NCBI RefSeq assembly: GCF_036588685.1
Contig: NC_086386.1
Span: 17,938,931 to 18,002,930 of the forward strand
Length of the DNA: 64,000 nucleotides
DNA from: Mytilus trossulus
Lineage: Eukaryota; Mollusca; Bivalvia; Mytilida; Mytilidae
Direction: 5' to 3'
Shown: one piece after another, positions 58,143 to 64,000 of the stretch
Position numbering within the stretch: the stretch's first letter is position 1
How the letters are laid out: every line of letters starts with the position of its first letter
Translations under genes and position numbers: made by a program
The notes under the pieces: generated by a model
Seen by the model: the letters and a program-made list of their open reading frames with translations, nothing else
What the model was told of the DNA's origin: nothing
Databases searched by the model: none

Positions 58143-61100
58143 TCAGTTTTTATACTGTGCAACTCCTTTGTATAAAATAGGTCCATTTATAAACAAATGC
58201 ATTGCTGGCCAAACAACGAAGTCCACTGTATTCCCGCCTTGTGTATATTTCCTGAAGTCGTCTGCCTGTTCTTCTGCATCAAACCCATAATGCATCGGCG
58301 GTTCATTTATTGCACTATACCAACAAACTTCCAAACAACTTTCGACATAGGTGTGCAAATCTTCTTTTATATCTTTCTTCGCAGATTTAAATTTCTGAAA
58401 CAGAAAATGTTCTTACGTTACAGAAATTGGGTACCTCTTTTGAATTTTGCATGCATGAACTAAAAGTTTGACCTTGTAATTTGAACTTCTACTTTTAAAC
58501 ACAATAAGACAACAATCTGTATTTTTTTTTAAAGAAATGCCGATATTTCCGGAACACCTGCAAACAACCCCAGGTTTTGTGTGTTTCGTGTTTCTCAGTC
58601 TATTGTTTTATTTATTACTGGTTTGGTATCTCCCACTTCTTGTTTATCGTCATTATTATATCATGCTTTTTATCTGTTTTTTATGTTGTGTTATGTGTAC
58701 TGTTATTTGGGTTTTTTTTGTCATGGCGTGTGAGCTTATTTGCGACATATGAGTTTTAAATCCCTTTGGTATCTTATTTTCGCTTCTCCTCACTTGAACA
58801 TGCTTCTGATTAGTAATACGACCAAAGCTATAACCAAAGACAAACAGGGACCATTTGATTCATGATCCGTGTAGTTCATATTGCAATGTTTATTTTTTTG
58901 GATAATTTTTCAAAAATCTATATTTAAATGACATTTATTATCTACTTGTTATAAACATACTGAATCTGTTTATATTGTAATATTTTCCTCTAAATTAACA
59001 ACACGATTCAAAGTTTCATTCGTTTCATTTTGTCTAGTTAAAACAGCAGTTTTATCTGGACAAATTGTATGTATCATTTTTAAACTTATATTGTACATAG
59101 ATCTATTTTTCTTACATATTTTTTATCTATCATATTTTTTATATAAACTTTGTTCTGTTCAGATACTGATTTTTACTTTGTCTTGTTGTGCATCTTTTTT
59201 AAAACAAAGCAAGATTAAAAAGGGTAGTTGAAATCTAGATGAAATAATGTTCTCATTCAAATCCCATTGTCGAAAACATCGTCAGTGGTGGTCTTCATCA
59301 TATTTTGTTTGCATTTTTTATTTCGAGAATTTGTTAATGGTAGATCTTTAATGGTCCCTGTCAATATTTCCTGATTTTTTTTTACTCTTGGTAATTTTGT
59401 TTCTGTTTTGTATTGTTCAAATACATGTACCCGTCTAACGTGGAAGACTGACAAGCTGTATGTTAAATTCTTACTGTGAGTTTTAGGTACTTGTGTCGTT
59501 CGGTTGCTGTTTCATTGGAGTATAAAACTCCAAATATCGGGGTTTTATTTTCAACGATACCTAAAACTTCGTATGATTGAATTATATCTTATAAGTTTAG
59601 CACTGAATCCCAAATTGAACTGTATTTAAAATCTGTGAAATGTCCATTATAACAGCTGATTGAATTATTGGGTATGAAATATGATGTTTGCCTTTACGGA
59701 ATCATCGATTCGCACTTTGTTACAATATAACTCTTTAAAAACTTTGAATTTTTGAATACTCCGGCTTTCAATCTCAGGAATAGACTACCTTAGCTGTATT
59801 TGGCAAAACGTTTAGGATTTTATGGTTCTCAATGGTCTTCAACTTTATTTGGCCTCTTAAACTCTTAAAACGCGCGTCTGGCGCAAGTTATTTTTTTATC
59901 CTGGTATCTATGATGAGTTTATTTATCTGTGTACCAACCTCGTACAAATTAGGCATCATTTCTTTAGCTGATCGTTTTCGTGTTTCAGTCAGTAACGTCG
60001 AGCTTCCTGGTGACAATGCATACACACCATCCTAGAATAAAGAAACATTGACATATGATATTCATTTGTTCGTTCTACATATATATCTATCATTTGTCTT
60101 TTTTCGATCCACACGTTTGTGCTTTTAACGTCTGCATGTTTGTCTTTTTTATATGTGAAAATGAATAATTGAGCTATGTTTTGCTGTCAATAACAAGATT
60201 AAGTATTGTTATTGAAGTGAGTGCACTCATCACCCAACTGTCTAAAGGAAAACATTTATTGAAACCTAGAATGATTCCTACGTATGTTGTCTTTTGTCAA
60301 AATGATGTTACATGTTTCTACAACACGACGCGTATTTAACCAATATAGCCACCTTTGTGAAAATAGAAGATAAAAAAGTACAATCTTTTCCACTTTTGGA
60401 ACGACAAATACTCTAAAAAATTGTGATATCATATCAGGTTATATATCTGTTAACTTTTACAATTGACATAAATCATCCCTCTTGAGAGTTATTGCTACTA
60501 ATGTCGACGAATTGTTTTTGATGAAAAATGTAAAATGACAAAAAATATCGAACCATGAGGAATATTCTAAATAGAAAGTCATTAAGCAAATGATAAAATC
60601 AAAAGCTATAACACAAAAAAGAAATGAATAACAACTGTCATATTACTGACTTGGTACAGGAATTTCTAATGTTGAAAAGGATGGATGGAATCTGATTTTA
60701 TAGCTAGCTAAAACTCTCTCTTGTATGAGCGTCGCCTACAATTCCATTATTTTGTCTACGATGTGTGAACAAAAACAAACAGACATTATTGATAAAATTT
60801 AAAAAAATAGGGGTACAGCAAATCACTAATTGTTACAAGGATCGGGTTTTAAGAATTATGGGTTCTAAGTATTAACCTTGAAATAACCATCTTTTTGTGG
60901 ACTACATATTATACCCGTGTATATATAACTAAAGACTGAACAAAATCGCTACAAACCTAAGACAGGGCTTTTTTATCGATCGAAATAAAAATCATCCGGT
61001 TAAACCTTATATATAAGGCCAGGAGTTTGTGTTGCCTAGTCTTTAGTTTTCTATGTTATGTCTTCTGTACTATTGTTTGTCTGTTTGTCTTTTTGTTTTT

Positions 61101-61431
61101 TGGCCATGACGTTGTCAGTTTATTTTCAATTTCTCAGTTTGACTGTCCCTCTGGTATCTTTCACGTCTCTTCAACCGCATTTAAAAACATTGGCTTACAG
61201 TATCATATAAATAGAAAAATGTAAATTCGATAATATTAGGACGCTTCTTTGGATGAGAATATGGTATCAACTTTCAAGGTTTTAAGTGCCGAAAATTTAT
61301 CCTGGCATTTGCGAATAACAATATTTGTTTCTACAAATCAAAATTACCTTGTTTTCTGATGCAAGTAGTAAGTTTTGTTCTAAGATTTTTGTCTGTTGTT
61401 CACAGGTTTCTTTACAGTAATTCCAACATTC
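58143..61431 (-). CDS. MIEAP-like gene B, 3' part only (last three exons)
   Basis: Exons (minus): 61431-61348 (84 nt), 60031-59939 (93 nt), 58394-58143 (252 nt, TGA). Together they make 143 in-phase codons including the stop. Seen: ECWNYCKETCEQQTKILEQN parallels DCWEFC in gene A; TETRKRSAKEMMPNLYE parallels KETRKHIAKQTIANLYG; VESCLEVCWYSAINEPPMHY and VDFVVWPAMHLFINGPILYK parallel the gene A C-terminus. The middle exon is 93 nt in both genes and the splice phases are the same, so this is a tandem paralogue. Coiled-coil and N-terminal exons were not found between 61432 and 64000 and should lie beyond the right edge or be lost. The donor of exon 59939 is GTTGGT, weaker than the others. Confidence 0.8.
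58540..58765 (+). repeat. Dispersed repeat shared with 61000-61175
   Basis: Both stretches share a T-rich sequence of the form ttttatgttgtgttatgtgtactgttatttg ... catggcgtgtgagctta / catgacgttgtcagttta ... ccctttggtatct / ccctctggtatct. I remember it as a frequent mussel repeat. Hydrophobic open frames inside (FFVFLLC-like) are artefacts of T richness. Confidence 0.6.
59545..59935 (+). repeat. Dispersed repeat fragment ending at gene B exon border
   Basis: Contains aatggtcttcaactttatttggcctctt, aaacgcgcgtctggcgcaag and atcctggtatctatgatgagttta in that order, which I remember as parts of a common mussel repeat. It lies immediately downstream (in transcript direction) of the 93-nt exon at 59939. 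Confidence 0.55.
60548..60830 (+). repeat. Second copy of the 40690-40995 dispersed repeat
   Basis: Shares aataacaactgtcatatt, tgacttggtacagg, ttttatagctagctaaa, aattccattattttgtctacgatgt and aggggtacagca with the copy in the REP intron, in the same order and strand. Confidence 0.7.
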
Positions 61432-61575
61432 CTATAAGAAACGTGTTACACTATATTTTAGATAATTGTACCTTCAGTTAAAAAAATAAATTTCTTTTTA
61501 CACATTGTAACTTAGAACTTCTGAAAATATCTATAATTAAGGACACAATAGTTAACCGATTATCAAATCTCGTTA

Positions 61576-61817
61576 GGGACGACATCAAAAGATCGATGTA
61601 GGATGAAAAACTTAGATCAAATAGTTTGGGGGTGGGGGGGGGGGGGTGTCAACATTGCTGCAAGTTTTGTTAATCTAAAATCGATTTTACATATATCCCT
61701 ATTGGTCAATCAATTTTCCCCAAATTAAGTTAAGAGGGGGGGTGGGGTGTGGGGTCAGTGAAAAAACTATATGAATTAAGTTTTTTTTATCCTTCATTGA
61801 ACTTTTGATGTCGTCCC
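61576..61817. mobile_element. Harbinger-type MITE carrying two long G tracts
   Basis: GGGACGACATCAAAAG at 61576 is repeated inverted ending at 61817, with TTA on both outer sides (61573-61575 and 61818-61820). Inside are two G-rich runs on the plus strand (about 61627-61647 and 61733-61756) with several G3+ blocks each. Confidence 0.75.
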
Positions 61818-61994
61818 TTAATCAATTAGGAACAGACCAAAACTGAGGGAATTAAAAGTGATGAAGATTGTTGCATTTTTATAGAAGAAAGTTATGATGA
61901 AAATTTCTTTTATAAAAAAAGCGTATTCTGTACACACGTAATGTGCTATTATTGCTGTGAAATTATATATCCGTCTGACGTTTCTATACAGTTT

Positions 61995-62345
61995 AAAGAA
62001 TTTAGAATATGCGGTATGTACTAATGAGACAACTCTCAATGCAAGTCACAATTTGTAAAAGTAAACCATTAACGGTCAAAGTACGGTCTTAACACAGATA
62101 CTAGACTCACACCGACAGCAAGCTATGAAGGGTTCACAAAAAGACTATAGTGCAACATCATTCGATTGGGAAAACCAACGGTCTAGTCTTTTTAAAAATC
62201 GAGGATTGAGAAACACTTATAAACCACATAGACAAACGATAACTACTAAACATCAGATGGCAGATTTAGAACAGGTGCAAACAAATGCAGAGGGTTAAAA
62301 CGTTTAAATAGGTACAACACTTCACCCTTATCTTAAACAATAGGC
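61995..62345 (-). repeat. Longer copy of the gatgtggtatg dispersed repeat
   Basis: From cggtatgtactaatgagacaactctcaatgcaagtcac through ggtcaaagtacggtcttaacacag, agcaagctatgaaggg, ggtctagtc and cagaacaggtgcaaacaaatgcagagggttaaa. It includes downstream sequence not present in the shorter copies near 2455 and 21540. Confidence 0.6.
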
Positions 62346-62491
62346 TCACACTCACAAAATAGAAAGAAACACCATTAGATAACAATTGAAATGGCTTAAC
62401 TCAATCCAATATACATGTATATGATATCAGATGCCTTTGCCTGTGGATTTTCCAATTGTCAAAAATGATGTCCTAAATACACACACATATA

Positions 62492-64000
62492 ATCGCCATC
62501 AATGATAGTGATACATGGCTGTGTACATAATGTATATACAACTCGTCTAAACATCAACCCAACAATGTTAGATCTGTAAATTTGCTTTCGCAAATTTTTG
62601 GTTCTTCCCTCGCCGGGATTCGAACCCACTGCAGCCGTCCCGCTAGACCACACGACCACCTGGGCTCTAAAAAAAGAGCTTTCGCTGTTTCCACGTCAGT
62701 GTTAATCTAGCGGCGTACTAAAGTACATGCTATATAAGGCATGAAGATGTTATTGTTACAGATCAGCTTAATTATCTATAGTAAAGGATCCTACAAATTA
62801 ATGTAAGATACAGTCACAGAAAATAATTATATTAATAAGTACGTCTGAGTTAGTGACAACCCTACAACAGATGTATTCATCGGATCGCCATCAATAATAG
62901 TGATACATGGCTGTGAACATAATGTATATATAACTCGTCTAAACATCAACCCAACAATGTTAGATCTGTAAATTTGCTTTCGCAAATTTTTGGTTCTTCC
63001 CTCGCCGGGATTCGAACCCATGCTACTGTGATATCGTGACACCAAATCGCCTGCACTGCAGCCGTCCCGCTAGACCACACGACCACCTGGGCTCTCAAAA
63101 AAAGAGCTTACGCTGGCCATGTGTTACCTTTCCACGTCAGTGTTAATCTAGCGGCGTACTACAGTACATGATATATAAGGCATGAAGATGTTATTGTTAC
63201 AGATCAGCTGAATTATCTATAGTAAAGGATCCTACAAATTAATGTAAGATACAGTCACAGAAAATAATTATATTCATAAGTACGTCTGAGTCAGTGACAA
63301 CCCTACAACAGATGTATCCATCGGATCGCCATCAATGATAGTGATACATGGCTGTGTACATAATGTATATACAACTCGTCTAAACATCAACCCAACAATG
63401 TTAGATCTGTAAATTTGCTTTCGCAAATTTTTGGTTCTTCCCTCGCCGGGATTCGAACCCATGCTACTGTGATATCGTGACACCAAATCGCCTGCACTGC
63501 AGCCGTCCCGCTAGAACACACGACCACCTGGGCTCTAAAAAAAAGAGCTTTCGCTGTTTCCACGTCAGTGTTAATCTAGCGGCGTACTAAAGTACATGCT
63601 ATATAAGGCATGAAGATGTTATTGTTACAGATCAGCTTAATTATCTATAGTAAAGGATCCTACAAATTAATGTAAGATACAGTCACAGAAAATAATTATA
63701 TTAATAAGTACGTCTGAGTTAGTGACAACCCTACAACAGATGTATTCATCGGATCGCCATCAATAATAGTGATACATGGCTGTGAACATAATGTATATAT
63801 AACTCGTCTAAACATCAACCCAACAATGTTAGATCTGTAAATTTGCTTTCGCAAATTTTTGGTTCTTCCCTCGCCGGGATTCGAACCCATGCTTCTGTGA
63901 TATCGTGACACCAAATCGCCTGCACTGCAGCCGTCCCGCTAGACCACACGACCACCTGGGCTCTCAAAAAAAGAGCTTACGCTGGCCATGTGTTACCTTT
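62492..64000 (-). repeat. Tandem array of tRNA-derived SINE units in an A-B-A-B higher-order pattern, continues past window
   Basis: Four units start (atcgccatcaat) at 62492, 62884, 63325 and 63753; spacings are 392, 441 and 428. Units 1 and 3 share one set of variants (aatgatagtg, tgtgtacataatg, agctttcgctgtttcc) and units 2 and 4 another (aataatagtg, tgtgaacataatg, agcttacgctggccatgtg). The true dimer period is 869 bp; unit 1 lacks 35 bp (plus one A) of the tRNA-like part. On the minus strand each full unit has a perfect A box (TGGTCTAGCGGG, e.g. 63077-63066) and B box (GGTTCGAATCC, e.g. 63018-63008), like a Leu/Ser-type tRNA head. Unit 4 is cut by the window end. Confidence 0.88.

Noticed and set aside
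58537-58759. Hydrophobic plus-strand ORFs resembling membrane proteins
   Set aside because: T-rich dispersed repeat, shared with 61000-61175; hydrophobicity follows from base composition.
62459-63914. Four similar minus-strand ORFs with EGRTKNLRKQIYRSN-type sequence
   Set aside because: They are translations of the tandem SINE units, reading through the tRNA-like head; no domain, and the same DNA is explained by the repeat.
62492-64000. Direct repeats that might suggest a CRISPR array or true tRNA genes
   Set aside because: Units are about 430 bp with SINE structure in a eukaryotic genome; A and B boxes are present but the rest does not fold into a cloverleaf with proper acceptor stem.

Overview
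The window looks like nuclear DNA of a bivalve mollusc, most likely a marine mussel (Mytilidae). It is AT-rich, its genes have short exons and long repeat-filled introns, and the best-read proteins are animal Rab-trafficking proteins. Several dispersed repeats match families I remember as common in mussel genomes. The organism call is an inference; no database was searched.

Layout. Positions 1-1470 are a long dispersed repeat carrying degenerate ~140-150 bp tandem units. On the minus strand, 2271-34026 is a complete TBCK gene (pseudokinase + TBC RabGAP-like + rhodanese-like domains). I rebuilt 25 coding exons whose phases all agree and which give 897 codons; a probable leader exon adds 5 more. 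Its introns hold a nearly complete Ngaro-type (DIRS-like, tyrosine-recombinase) retrotransposon at 5862-10706 with the diagnostic split direct repeats, several MITEs, a foldback element, a SINE, and a small unrecognised two-exon gene (14197-14935) nested on the same strand.

Head-to-head with TBCK, 34343-49244 on the plus strand is a complete Rab escort protein gene (CHM/REP family, 17 exons, 743 codons). Its introns carry DNA-transposon derivatives, a 5'-truncated non-LTR retroelement and a perfect 95-bp tandem duplication covering most of exon 13. The two divergent genes both act on Rab GTPases and may share a promoter near 34.03-34.34 kb.

Tail-to-tail with REP, 50271-55153 on the minus strand is a complete nine-exon gene for a 383-residue coiled-coil protein with a MIEAP (mitochondria-eating protein/SPATA18)-like C-terminal region. 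A paralogue follows at 58143-61431, with only its last three exons in the window. The right edge (62492-64000) is a tandem array of tRNA-derived SINE-containing units arranged as an A-B-A-B higher-order repeat.

No CRISPR, operon, rRNA gene or convincing functional tRNA gene was seen. The least ordinary features are the Ngaro element (identical A repeats but broken ORFs, possible intron), the higher-order SINE array, the two elements built from palindromic TACAAGT-type repeats, the REP exon duplication and the same-strand nested gene.
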